A stretch of DNA of 62,817 nt from a virus (IMGVR_UViG_3300023184_000121:1-62817), one strand, 5' to 3'. Positions 1-7,041 are shown, numbered from the stretch's first letter. Notes: generated by a model from the sequence alone, not told the origin. Made by a program: numbers and translations.

Positions 1-142
1 CGCCCTCCGGGAGGTGATCGATTGGGCAGAATTCCCGGCGCCCGGTCGTCGGGCAGTCGTACGCGGCCTCAAAACGATAGGAGCCCGGGCGGGAGTATGC
101 AGTGGTCTTCTTGAATGCGCGGAATGCTTTGAGCAGTTTCAT
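1..142 (-). CDS. Partial small protein, diverged copy of the gene at 62528-62797
   Basis: The start codon is at 142 and the frame runs off the left edge, leaving 47 codons. The translation begins MKLLKAFRAFKKTTAY and differs from the complete 89-residue protein at the right end at only 3 of 47 positions (D/N, T/K, R/S), while the DNA has 14 mismatches, so most changes are silent. That pattern means the sequence is, or recently was, under protein-level selection. Function is unknown. It has two cysteines in a Y-x-C-P...F-C-P-I-D arrangement. Upstream lies a structured 100-base spacer. Confidence 0.75.
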   Translation of the reverse strand, partial: MKLLKAFRAFKKTTAYSRPGSYRFEAAYDCPTTGRREFCPIDHLPEG

Positions 143-162
143 AATATAATAATGGATGGATG
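1..162. repeat. Imperfect repeat of the right end of the window
   Basis: Bases 1-162 align without gaps to 62656-62817 with 14 mismatches (about 91 percent identity by hand count). All mismatches lie in the coding part; the 62 or so bases nearest the start codon and the upstream AT-rich leader are identical. The repeat ends in an ATGG microsatellite (about 152-167 here), which is also where the window stops on the right. It may be an assembly overlap of variant genomes or a true gene duplication. Confidence 0.85.
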
Positions 163-244
163 GATGGTTAACTCTGACGGCCTCGTCAGTGCCCGCTTTA
201 CGGGTCAGACCGGGGAGGATTGAACTGCCCCGGTTTCGGCCTAA
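143..244 (-). other. Structured spacer with three consecutive stem-loops
   Basis: Between the stop at 245 and the start at 142 there are three back-to-back inverted repeats in 61 bases: ACCGGGG/CCCCGGT (209-215 with 228-234), CCCG/CGGG (192-195 with 201-204) and CTGACG/CGTCAG (174-179 with 184-189). None is followed by a T-run on either strand, so a simple rho-independent terminator is not supported. A structured mRNA leader or processing site is possible. The ATGG tetranucleotide repeat lies between the last stem and the start codon. Confidence 0.5.
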
Positions 245-511
245 TTAGCGAGAAGCCCGAAACGCTGCTTGAGCTGGCGCCAGAACATTTAACTCCCAGT
301 CCCACTTGAGCTTGAGAGCTGTTGACCGCACGCTGTCGTGGTCGTTGTCTGGCCCAAGGGTTGCGAGGTCACAATAAGCGAGGAACACAGGGTCTTCAGC
401 GAGATCGTTTGGATTAGCGAGCTGCCGGGCTACCCGGGTAACTGCGTTTGGGTTAGCGATGTCTTCACGGACGAGGCCGAAGGCGGGGTGGGTGTAGTTG
501 GATGTTTTCAT
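245..511 (-). CDS. Hypothetical 88-residue protein
   Basis: An ATG start at 511 gives a small acidic-to-neutral protein beginning MKTSNYTHPAFGLVRED. I recognise no domain. It is preceded by a long intergenic leader (512-631) that has close relatives before the genes at 59869 and 61975, so it is probably controlled together with the small right-end genes rather than with the replication module upstream. No signal peptide or membrane segment is visible. Confidence 0.7.
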   Translation of the reverse strand: MKTSNYTHPAFGLVREDIANPNAVTRVARQLANPNDLAEDPVFLAYCDLATLGPDNDHDSVRSTALKLKWDWELNVLAPAQAAFRASR

Positions 512-631
512 AGATAGATAAAGTAATGACCGACGCCACTAATGAAAGCAGGTCGGCCATTACCCGTACAGGATTTTTTTAAAAAATCTGCATCTGTCCT
601 ATAAATGGGTCAAACCCAAGTGCTTACACAA
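512..631 (-). promoter_or_regulatory. Shared leader element 1 (A/T palindrome, stem-loop, TGTCGGT-type box)
   Basis: On the minus strand this spacer reads AGATTTTTTAAAAAAA, then a 12-pair stem (GTAATGGCCGAC with GTCGGTCATTAC, one G-U pair, 17-base loop), then about 15 AT-rich bases to the ATG at 511. The A/T palindrome and the GTCGGTC box recur in the same order before the genes starting at 59869 and 61975. There is no Shine-Dalgarno sequence before the start codon. A phage promoter or a regulated mRNA leader are both possible. Confidence 0.5.
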
Positions 632-1303
632 CTACAGAATTCTGTAATTTCCACAATTCAGCTCCAAAAGACCGCCTCCTTCCTTGCTCCGGGACATTGC
701 AGAATCACCGACGCTTGCCGCTAAAGCTTCAGCTTTTAGGTTCGAGATGATTATGGTGTCCTTCATGTCGGCGTAACGTGCGTCTATCAAGTGGGTTAAC
801 TTGGCATCTTCAAACGGAGTGTCTGATCGCACTTGGATCTCATCAATGATCAGCAAAGACGGCGATATGAACGGCTTAATCGCGTCCCGGTCGCTCGTCT
901 TCTGGGCGCCCCCAAAGGAAGCCCTGAGATCCATGAAAAGGCCCATTGCGGTCGTGTAATAAACGCTCCTGCCGAGGTTTGCCTGCGATCGAGCCAGCGA
1001 CACTGCCATCTGGGTCTTCCCGGTGCCCCTTGGCCCGATAATGCTCAGCACGGCGCCCCGCTTGTTCAGCATGGACTCAAGCCCGCGCTTGTTCTCGAGC
1101 CACTCGTCACCATGCAGCTCTGCTTCCTTCGTTGTCAGGTGCCGCTTCGGCAGGTGAGACGCTTGCAGTATCTTTGCTGCCTTCTCCCGGATCTCCCGGG
1201 CTTGAGCCTCGCGCTCCCTCTCGGCGTACTCCTCCGAAGGTAAGCTGATTGACCGATACTGCTTCATCAAACTCTCTGCTACGCTGCTCGCTTCTGTGAT
1301 CAT
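632..1303 (-). CDS. DnaC/IstB-like helicase loader ATPase
   Basis: AAA+ ATPase of the DnaC/IstB type that would load the host replicative helicase at the phage origin. With the ATG at 1303 the protein has 223 residues: a charged helical N-terminus, Walker A GPRGTGKT at 90-97, Walker B LLIIDE at 150-155 and a sensor-like IIISNL strand further on. Size and order fit phage DnaC-like loaders. The gene follows a DUF1376 protein, a common pairing in phage replication modules, and its start lies about 197 bases inside that gene in another frame. Later in-frame starts are possible but would still overlap. Confidence 0.85.
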   Translation of the reverse strand: MITEASSVAESLMKQYRSISLPSEEYAEREREAQAREIREKAAKILQASHLPKRHLTTKEAELHGDEWLENKRGLESMLNKRGAVLSIIGPRGTGKTQMAVSLARSQANLGRSVYYTTAMGLFMDLRASFGGAQKTSDRDAIKPFISPSLLIIDEIQVRSDTPFEDAKLTHLIDARYADMKDTIIISNLKAEALAASVGDSAMSRSKEGGGLLELNCGNYRIL

Positions 1304-2063
1304 GTTTCTGCTGTTTTGATTTATGGACTGTTTTTTGGTCTGGTTCGTACAAACTGCTCCATCCACCCATGATTGAGTGATGAATGGCAAGAATGGCCTT
1401 TTCCGCTCCAATGGTGGCACATCTCAAGAGCGATAGCCTCTTTGCAGTCGGAGTCATGCCGACTCGATTCTTTTTATCGAGATCGATACGGTGCTGCACC
1501 CATTGATCCCAAGCTTCGCAAAACTCTGGCGTATTCAACTCTTCCGGGATGGCAGGGGCATCCCCCGGAGGGGGGACTGAGGGGGATTTCTTGGTTCTGG
1601 TTCTGGTTCTGGTTATTGGTTCTTGGTTACTGGTTAACGGTTGGCATCCCTCACGCGGGGATTCCTCACGCGGGCATACCGTCGGCAGGTTTTCCTGTGC
1701 CGGGGGCAGGTTTCTTTGTGCCGGGGGCAGTGTTTTTGACTGGTCTGAATATCGCTTCAGCGCACGCTGCCGTTGCACGTCTCCAAACTCCCGAAATCTT
1801 TTCAACTCAGCGTCAGCTCGCTTGTTGGAAAACTTGCCGTCTTCCATTACCGGGAAGAACTCGGAAAGCACCGTAGAAACCGCATGACGCTCGTCTCTAG
1901 ACCGGGCTGATATCTTTCGGCAAAGCGCCTCAACATCCCCGGAAATTGGGCCGCCGTTGAGGTAATAAACGTCGAGGATCCGGCTATAAACGCCGTGCTC
2001 CAGCAGGGACAAATGCCCGCAATCCCTCAAATAGTCGCCAATATGGCGAGGGTAGTGATTCAT
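1107..2063 (-). CDS. DUF1376 replication initiation protein
   Basis: The N-terminus (MNHYPRHIGDYLRDCGHLSL, then an E-H-G-x-Y-x-R-x-L-D-x-Y-Y pattern) matches the DUF1376 family of phage and prophage replication proteins, usually found just before a DnaC-like loader, as here. The frame stays open for 318 residues. The middle is a low-complexity Pro/Thr/Arg linker, followed by a region near residues 180-240 (E-F-x-E-A-W-D-x-W) typical of these proteins. The last 65 residues overlap the loader gene and look less protein-like, so the natural end may involve a long overlap or a frameshift. The start directly abuts the RusA stop (TAAATG). Confidence 0.8.
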   Translation of the reverse strand: MNHYPRHIGDYLRDCGHLSLLEHGVYSRILDVYYLNGGPISGDVEALCRKISARSRDERHAVSTVLSEFFPVMEDGKFSNKRADAELKRFREFGDVQRQRALKRYSDQSKTLPPAQRNLPPAQENLPTVCPREESPREGCQPLTSNQEPITRTRTRTKKSPSVPPPGDAPAIPEELNTPEFCEAWDQWVQHRIDLDKKNRVGMTPTAKRLSLLRCATIGAEKAILAIHHSIMGGWSSLYEPDQKTVHKSKQQKHDHRSEQRSREFDEAVSVNQLTFGGVRREGARGSSPGDPGEGSKDTASVSPAEAAPDNEGSRAAW

Positions 2064-2483
2064 TTAGAATAATGGATAAATTTCGCATTCGATGGATGGC
2101 TCTTCGCCTTTGGCCGCGTACCACTTTTCTGTCTGGCACTGGCAGATTTGAGCATCGTCCAGCCAGAACCCGTCTAGCGAGTCCCGGAGAGGCTTTTGCA
2201 GGTTGTCGTCGTCTGGTCGCCTCCAGCACCTAACTCGACCGTCTGGATCTGATTTCCGCCCAAAGGCCTTCGGGCGTGCGAGCACAAAGACAAAACGAAC
2301 CCCGACCGGGCCTTCCATCGGACTGGTCGGGGCGTGTTGTCTGGCAAAAAGGCGCACGGCGTCCTGCCAGCGTGACACCTTACCTTCCTTGAAAAACATG
2401 ATCCTCCCTCCCCGGGAGCAGATGCGCTTGCCAGCGGTCTGGGACGACATCGGCGCTACGGGAAGGGTGAATCTGTAGGTCAT
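2064..2483 (-). CDS. rusA: RusA-family Holliday junction resolvase
   Basis: The 139-residue protein shows the RusA signature: RPDDDNLQK at 89-97, DSL at 101-103 and a DDAQI acidic pair at 109-110, which supply the metal-binding aspartates of the resolvase. RusA-type enzymes cut four-way junctions and debranch phage DNA before packaging. The ATG at 2483 overlaps the stop of the upstream zinc-ribbon gene as ATGA, which suggests translational coupling. Length is normal for the family (about 120-150). Confidence 0.92.
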   Translation of the reverse strand: MTYRFTLPVAPMSSQTAGKRICSRGGRIMFFKEGKVSRWQDAVRLFARQHAPTSPMEGPVGVRFVFVLARPKAFGRKSDPDGRVRCWRRPDDDNLQKPLRDSLDGFWLDDAQICQCQTEKWYAAKGEEPSIECEIYPLF

Positions 2484-2677
2484 AAGAGGTTGTTGAATTG
2501 GTCGGACTGGCAATTCTCACATCGGTAGAGATTCTTCCGGGGGTTGCCCCTGTCACGATGAGTAATGTACAGAGGCGTCCCGGAGATCACGTCCTTTCCT
2601 CGAATCTGCTCACTGCAATCGTTGCAAATAAACACATCCTTCGGAGAGACTTCCCGAGAAGAAAGCAGTTCGGCCAT
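2480..2677 (-). CDS. Small zinc-ribbon protein
   Basis: A 65-residue protein with two Cys-x-x-Cys knuckles (C18/C21 and C53/C56) separated by about 30 residues, as expected for a zinc ribbon that binds nucleic acid or a protein partner. The ATG at 2677 was preferred because it lies just downstream of the stop at 2682, whereas upstream starts would run into the SSB-like gene. It overlaps RusA as ATGA. Its place in the recombination operon suggests a DNA-related role; the exact function is unknown. Confidence 0.7.
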   Translation of the reverse strand: MAELLSSREVSPKDVFICNDCSEQIRGKDVISGTPLYITHRDRGNPRKNLYRCENCQSDQFNNLL

Positions 2678-2681
2678 AAGC

Positions 2682-3257
2682 TTAGAACGGGATATCGTCG
2701 TCCGCGAGATCTTCAGTAAATGTCGCGGCATTCACGGTCTTCCGGGGCGCTGGGCTGGCAGCCTTCGGAGCGGCAGCCCGGGGAGACGCATCAGCGTTCT
2801 CAAGCGCCTTTGTTCTGCGGGCAAGCATAGCAACTAGCGCGTCGGCTTTTTGCTTTGGCATGACCTCTCGCTCCTGCGATGAATCCGGGTTGTTGACCCA
2901 CTTGATTCGCACAGACGGCTTACCGTTGTAGTACTCGGTTTCACAGACCAACTCAGCCTCAAGCCCGACGAATGTGAATTTCCCGGCGTGCAGGGACGAC
3001 CAGTCGCCATTGAATCCAAAGGCTTTCTTGAGCGTCTTGAGCGTGTTCTCAAAGGCCGCGTCGGTTAGATATCCACGCCAATTAATGTACTGCCCGTCTC
3101 GATCCGGGTTTTCGGCGCACATAATTTGAAAAGGAATTTCAATGAACGGCTTTCCCGGCCCGCCATCTTTTCCGGCAGACTCATCGAACCATCCGGCCAG
3201 TGGTTCGCGCACGATTGCTGTGTATGTTCCCGGAACGTCTAAATATCTTGATGCCAT
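2682..3257 (-). CDS. Single-stranded DNA-binding-like protein with SSB-type acidic tail
   Basis: The 191-residue protein has a beta-rich N-terminal domain (about 1-130), a flexible Ala/Pro/Lys linker (about 150-175) and ends in DDDIPF, the tail by which SSB proteins recruit partners. This layout, and its position between a Sak4-like ATPase and a resolvase, point to the phage's ssDNA-binding protein. The core does not obviously match cellular SSB, so it is called SSB-like by architecture. Confidence 0.75.
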   Translation of the reverse strand: MASRYLDVPGTYTAIVREPLAGWFDESAGKDGGPGKPFIEIPFQIMCAENPDRDGQYINWRGYLTDAAFENTLKTLKKAFGFNGDWSSLHAGKFTFVGLEAELVCETEYYNGKPSVRIKWVNNPDSSQEREVMPKQKADALVAMLARRTKALENADASPRAAAPKAASPAPRKTVNAATFTEDLADDDIPF

Positions 3258-3261
3258 AAAT

Positions 3262-4170
3262 TTACTTTTTGAGTTTTGCTTCCAATTTTGCGACTGCTTC
3301 TTCTAGTTTTTCAAGTGGCATAGTCTCTGGAACCATGCGTGCGACCTTCTCTGCGACCTCGCCCTCAAACTTGCATTGAGGCACGAGCTTTCTAAACAAC
3401 GCGCACAGTTCAGCAATGCGCTTTTGCTGAGCGGCAAGAGCAGCGAGCCCGGCCTTCGCCTCCTCATCAAACGAGTGCCAGTTCAACTCAATCGTCGCAG
3501 GAAGGTTGAATCGGTTTTTCGCATCCCATCCCGGATGCCAAACGGTGTGAATCAGGCGCCCTCCGTCAACAAGGCGCTCACTCTTTCCGTCCTTGGTGAC
3601 AAAGATGTCGTAGGTCGCGAACAGAATCGCATCGACCCATTCTTTAATCTTCCCGGAGAACTTCTTGTGACCCTTCAAGCTAAAGCGGTCATGCGTCGGC
3701 TGCCCGGGCGTTGAGTGCGTCTTAATCTCGACGTGCGAAAGCAAGATGATGTGCATCCCTTTCTTCCACAACGCCTCGAGTAGTGAAAGCATCGTTGCCA
3801 ACTCCAGCTCGGCGACAATGTATCCCTGCCCGAAGTCGTAGGCGCTGATGTTTGCTTTTTTATCCCGGTCGCAGATGTGCTGGTGAATCAAGGCTTCCAG
3901 CCAATCGACGGTGTCGATGACAATCGACTTAAATGGGCTTTTCCCGGCAGTTCCCACAAGCTCTCGCAGGAACTCTATGAGCTTCGGAAAGCTCTCTGGC
4001 TCGAAGCGGTCAACACTGGGAAGACCAACCAATCCATTCTCCGCGCAGACAAAGATAGGCGCCGGAGAGCTGGCAGCGAACGTCGATTTTCCAATGCCTT
4101 CAGGCCCAGCAAGTATTACGCGATACGGGAGGTTCTGCTCTCCCTTTTTGATTTGTGATAATAGACTCAT
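3262..4170 (-). CDS. Sak4-like RecA-fold ATPase (phage recombination)
   Basis: The 302-residue P-loop protein has Walker A GPEGIGKS at 22-29, a Walker B strand (SIVIDT) at about 82-87 and a later strand IILLSH. This resembles phage AAA/Sak4 nucleotide-binding proteins that act with a phage SSB in single-strand annealing. Between a RecB/Cas4-like nuclease and an SSB-like gene, it completes a recombination set. The C-terminus is a Lys/Glu-rich helix. Assignment to Sak4 rather than another RecA-type ATPase rests on size, motif and context. Confidence 0.75.
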   Translation of the reverse strand: MSLLSQIKKGEQNLPYRVILAGPEGIGKSTFAASSPAPIFVCAENGLVGLPSVDRFEPESFPKLIEFLRELVGTAGKSPFKSIVIDTVDWLEALIHQHICDRDKKANISAYDFGQGYIVAELELATMLSLLEALWKKGMHIILLSHVEIKTHSTPGQPTHDRFSLKGHKKFSGKIKEWVDAILFATYDIFVTKDGKSERLVDGGRLIHTVWHPGWDAKNRFNLPATIELNWHSFDEEAKAGLAALAAQQKRIAELCALFRKLVPQCKFEGEVAEKVARMVPETMPLEKLEEAVAKLEAKLKK

Positions 4171-4185
4171 ATTAATGTACTTATG

Positions 4186-5232
4186 TTACTGCTTTACGAA
4201 GTGCTTCAGATACGCTTCTGCTGCATTGTGGAACATGGTTCCCAGCAGTAGCGCCTCGTCTTTTTCTCCAACCCGCTCAACAGGTTCTTCGTAGCGGAGA
4301 AAGTGTAGTCGCGCACAACGGCGCAGGGTCGAAAGCCTCGAGTTTGTCAGGAACTCCTTGTCGCCTTCCTTGGACTCAAGTTCAGCGTGCTTCTGTTTTG
4401 GAGCGTAGTTCACGCCGTCCACAGACGCCCGGGAGGCGCACAACTCGAGGAACTCGCAAGTTCCGAATTGGAGGCAAGCAGACGGGTTTCGAGGCCACAA
4501 CTTTCGCTTCTTAAAGTACAGCAAAGTCTGGGAATGCGCCCATGCGTCGTTCATGTACTCGAGGAGGTCAACGTCCGTTCGTGCGATCTCTCGCTGGGCA
4601 AAAATGGATCCCATGTTCGAGCGGATGTACTCGAGGTTGCGATTGTAGAACTCGACCGGGGTTTCTTCCCGGGACTCAACGGAGTATCCCAACTCGGTGT
4701 CTCCAGTCTGGCGCCACTTCTTGCCATCCTTCGTCATCACTCGGTTGCCAAAGGTGTCACGCACGACTTTGTTCCCCTCGGCGTCCAGTAGCGCGATCTG
4801 AGAAGGTCTCAAGCCCGGCTTCTTCACGACGTCGTAGAGTGAAGAGAAGCACTCTAGACCCTGCGACTTTAGGTACAGGACGTATTTGGATGGCTGGGTG
4901 TCCATCGTCAGGCGCGGCCAGTAGTCGCTGTCGGACTCGATAGAGTCGGATGTCGTCTTATGCTCGAGTACCTTGTACAGGCCGCTCGTGCGGTCACGGA
5001 TGACAGCGTCAATTTTTCCCGCCTCCACAAACGTCCTCGAGGCCGATTCAGTCTCGGGGTTCAACAGCGGCATCTGGAATTCCAGCTCCACATTCAAGAC
5101 ATCATGGCTATCCAAGACAGGCTGAATTGCGTGCGTCCAGCACTCAAACATTGCCCGCGCCTTCGCGGATACAAAGGTCATTTCCTCCGGGAACGTAGAC
5201 GTCCCGGACTTCACTGCATCGATCTGATTCAT
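4186..5232 (-). CDS. PD-(D/E)XK nuclease of RecB/Cas4 type with reordered motifs
   Basis: The 348-residue protein has GKID at 72-75 and E90-x-K92 (in VLEHKTT), the catalytic D and ExK of RecB/AddB/Cas4-type exonucleases. Three cysteines follow at C253, C259 and C265. The segment that normally opens such proteins (L-T-N-S-R-x-S..C..H..RY then G-x-x-x-H) instead sits at the end: LTNSRLS 295-301, C306, GTMFH 331-335. The four cysteines together would make the usual Fe-S cluster. The order therefore looks circularly permuted. Role: 5'-end processing with the Sak4/SSB-like proteins. Confidence 0.75.
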   Translation of the reverse strand: MNQIDAVKSGTSTFPEEMTFVSAKARAMFECWTHAIQPVLDSHDVLNVELEFQMPLLNPETESASRTFVEAGKIDAVIRDRTSGLYKVLEHKTTSDSIESDSDYWPRLTMDTQPSKYVLYLKSQGLECFSSLYDVVKKPGLRPSQIALLDAEGNKVVRDTFGNRVMTKDGKKWRQTGDTELGYSVESREETPVEFYNRNLEYIRSNMGSIFAQREIARTDVDLLEYMNDAWAHSQTLLYFKKRKLWPRNPSACLQFGTCEFLELCASRASVDGVNYAPKQKHAELESKEGDKEFLTNSRLSTLRRCARLHFLRYEEPVERVGEKDEALLLGTMFHNAAEAYLKHFVKQ

Positions 5233-5250
5233 AGAATAATAAACTGACGG

Positions 5251-5421
5251 TTAATAAGTGTAGATGGTTCTGCCGGGGGCGACTTTCACTGACTTTGCCG
5301 TCGATTGCCCCCACTTAATCGACGAGAAATTGCTGCGAAACTTGGTCTTGTCCACTGGCCGGGGTCTGGATCCCTTTCCGAAACCGGGCCTGTTGTACTC
5401 CTTGAAGAGTCCGTCTTTCAT
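5251..5421 (-). CDS. Hypothetical 56-residue basic protein
   Basis: Short ATG-started gene beginning MKDGLFKEYNRPGFGKG and ending in TIYTY. It is rich in Lys, Arg, Ser and Gly. The start overlaps the stop of the preceding 47-residue gene as ATGA, and the stop lies 18 bases before the nuclease gene, so it fits the tight packing of this operon. No function can be assigned; it may bind DNA because of its charge. Confidence 0.6.
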   Translation of the reverse strand: MKDGLFKEYNRPGFGKGSRPRPVDKTKFRSNFSSIKWGQSTAKSVKVAPGRTIYTY

Positions 5422-5561
5422 TTTTTGCCGGGCTTAGATTTAAGCCCCCCAATCTTACTGGAAAGGCTCTTGCGTGTCTCAGGCTTGATGCGCGTGTTCC
5501 TGAGCCGTTCTTGAGCATCAAGAACCTCCTGCTGGCGCTGAATGTCGTTCTTTTTTTTCAC
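5418..5561 (-). CDS. Hypothetical 47-residue basic protein, GTG start
   Basis: Starts with GTG at 5561, just after the stop of the 81-residue gene, and reads V-K-K-K-N-D-I-Q-R-Q-Q-E and onward as a highly charged helix, ending S-K-P-G-K-K. It overlaps the next gene as ATGA. The compact chain of overlaps and the regular amphipathic composition support translation, but there is no family match and the GTG start is inferred. Confidence 0.55.
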   Translation of the reverse strand: MKKKNDIQRQQEVLDAQERLRNTRIKPETRKSLSSKIGGLKSKPGKK

Positions 5562-5563
5562 GG

Positions 5564-5809
5564 CTACTTTTTGAGTTTCATCGCCCGGGTCGTTGGGGCT
5601 CCCGTGTTCTGAATCAACTTGCGAGCTGGCTTTTCAGACGGAGTAGTCACCCGTGCTGATTTTGTTGTGGTGTCCGGGCAGCAGGCTCGTGCAGCAGCAG
5701 GGTTTGTCCCGATCGCTTTAGACGAGCCCTTGTTGGCGCCCATTGGGTTAACCCGGGCTGCCCTCTCGGAGGTCTTGTAGCCGGGAACATTCGTACAGTC
5801 TTTTTTCAT
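5564..5809 (-). CDS. Hypothetical 81-residue basic protein
   Basis: ATG start at 5809, inside an ATGA overlap with the upstream gene. The protein is Lys/Arg/Ala/Thr-rich with two adjacent cysteines (about residues 43-44) and no visible fold signature. Like the small basic proteins next to it, it may associate with nucleic acid; this is inference from charge only. Confidence 0.6.
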   Translation of the reverse strand: MKKDCTNVPGYKTSERAARVNPMGANKGSSKAIGTNPAAARACCPDTTTKSARVTTPSEKPARKLIQNTGAPTTRAMKLKK

Positions 5810-6042
5810 AGTCGGTCGTAGTATTGGTTGATGACTTCTTCCACAACGTCGAACGCAAATTCAACCGTCTCCTCGACGTTGCTGCGCTGGAGCGATGGGT
5901 TCGCCATGATCCCCTGAAGTACCTTGAACAGGCAGAGATCTCTCGCGTTTACCCCAGTATTGAATGCGACCGGGGGATTTACATCGTCTCCCGGATATGG
6001 CGCCACAGGGAAGGCGTTCCAGCTAAGTGCTCCTTTTTTCAT
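5806..6042 (-). CDS. Hypothetical 78-residue protein
   Basis: ATG start at 6042. The N-terminal half is Pro/Val-rich (VAPYPGDDVNPPVAFNTGV) and the C-terminal half is an acidic helix with E-E-T-V-E-F-A-F-D-V-V-E-E, suggesting a small helical protein. It is coupled to the next gene by ATGA. No recognisable domain. Confidence 0.65.
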   Translation of the reverse strand: MKKGALSWNAFPVAPYPGDDVNPPVAFNTGVNARDLCLFKVLQGIMANPSLQRSNVEETVEFAFDVVEEVINQYYDRL

Positions 6043-6088
6043 AAAATGACTAATCTCCTTGTTTTAACTAGCTGACACATACCGTCAA

Positions 6089-6754
6089 CTAGAATTGCTT
6101 GTTTTCCCAAAAAAGCTTCGCAGACGCCGTAGTAAATGTCGGCTTGCCGATCCTTTGATTTACCGAGTTGTGTAACAACACAGTCCACTCGAAGAAGTTG
6201 CCGAAGTCTGGCGGAGTCTGTTCCATGTAATCCTTCAGGTGCTTCTCGCACGGGCATCCCTCAAACGGAATCCCGGAAACCCAGAAATCCAGCCAGTATC
6301 GCAAGTCCCGGGCTGGTAGAACCTGAGAGTCAACCCGGAGAGCGTACAGGTGAAGCTCTGTCCAGTATCTGCTTCCATGCCGTAGCAGTGCGCTCTTGTT
6401 TAACTCGTTACGAGCATCAATCCGCCCCAGCTCTCGCCAGACATTCATAGCCCACTTGTTGTGCTCTTCCCATTTGACTGACAATGCGATTGCCAACTCG
6501 CGCTCGATTGCTATGGCAATCTGCCTCTGCCTAAGAGTCTTGGGAGCCAGTTCGCCTTCTCGATTTGTGATTCCGTCTCGACGGCACAGAAAAGCCTCCA
6601 CAACCTCACGGAGAGCTAATATCAAGGCGTTTGTCTCCTGCCTGCCGTAATCCGGCACTGTCACGAGCAGTTCGTCAGGAGAGATCCACGACCAGTCCCC
6701 GGCAGACGGCTTTCTCATTGCCGCCGGGTCTAACGTCTTTATGGTCAGGTTCAT
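6089..6754 (-). CDS. Erv1/Alr-like protein (putative thiol oxidoreductase-type fold)
   Basis: The 221-residue protein starts at the ATG at 6754; a TTG nine bases earlier is less likely. The C-terminal part has G-C-P-C-E-K-H (C167, C169), P-P-D-F, then F-E-W...L-H-N-S-V-N...G-K-P, with H195, N196 and N199. This is the pattern of Erv1/Alr FAD-linked sulfhydryl oxidases, in which the HNxVN motif packs on FAD. The redox pair here is CxC rather than CxxC, so activity is uncertain. The N-terminal half is a helical region also seen in related phage proteins. It might aid disulfide formation in virion proteins. Confidence 0.55.
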   Translation of the reverse strand: MNLTIKTLDPAAMRKPSAGDWSWISPDELLVTVPDYGRQETNALILALREVVEAFLCRRDGITNREGELAPKTLRQRQIAIAIERELAIALSVKWEEHNKWAMNVWRELGRIDARNELNKSALLRHGSRYWTELHLYALRVDSQVLPARDLRYWLDFWVSGIPFEGCPCEKHLKDYMEQTPPDFGNFFEWTVLLHNSVNQRIGKPTFTTASAKLFWENKQF

Positions 6755-6771
6755 TGATTGCAACCCCTACT

Positions 6772-7041
6772 CTATTTGCAGTTCCAGCGTTTAAGTGATG
6801 CGGCTTTACGGGTTGGGCGTCCTTTCTCGTCTTTCATTGGCCCGGGATTGCCCTTCATACGGGCACAGAACGAAGCCTTTCTGCCAGCGTCGGCCTTGGT
6901 CTTTGGGTGCGGCGCAGGCGCCTTCAGGTTGCTGCCAGTTGCCGCGTTGATTTTGGCTCGGCCTTTTGCAGTGAGTCCGGCGCCCCGGGAAACAGGAAGC
7001 TTATCTCCCTTTGATACAGATAGTTTTGGCGTTTTTGGCAT
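6772..7041 (-). CDS. Small basic protein of the DUF6321-like phage family
   Basis: The 89-residue, strongly basic protein contains GLTAKGRAKINAATGSNL, FCARMKG and GPMKDEKGRPTRKA followed by LKRWNC. This set of motifs recurs in many aquatic phages (DUF6321-like); function is unknown. A histone-like or DNA-compacting role is often guessed from the charge. It follows the giant polyvalent protein by four bases. Confidence 0.8.
   Translation of the reverse strand: MPKTPKLSVSKGDKLPVSRGAGLTAKGRAKINAATGSNLKAPAPHPKTKADAGRKASFCARMKGNPGPMKDEKGRPTRKAASLKRWNCK

Noticed and set aside
200-240. tRNA-like T-loop (GTTCAATCC on the minus strand) with a G/C stem
   Set aside because: No acceptor, D or anticodon arms could be placed around it, and the T-stem has a C-C mismatch; it is better explained as one of three stem-loops.
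5305-5514. Plus-strand 69-codon frame over the small basic genes
   Set aside because: The minus strand carries two short genes linked by ATGA, in line with the operon; the plus frame has no support.
6039-6257. Minus-strand 72-codon frame overlapping the Erv1/Alr-like gene
   Set aside because: It is a different frame over a motif-bearing gene and has no start site or composition of its own.
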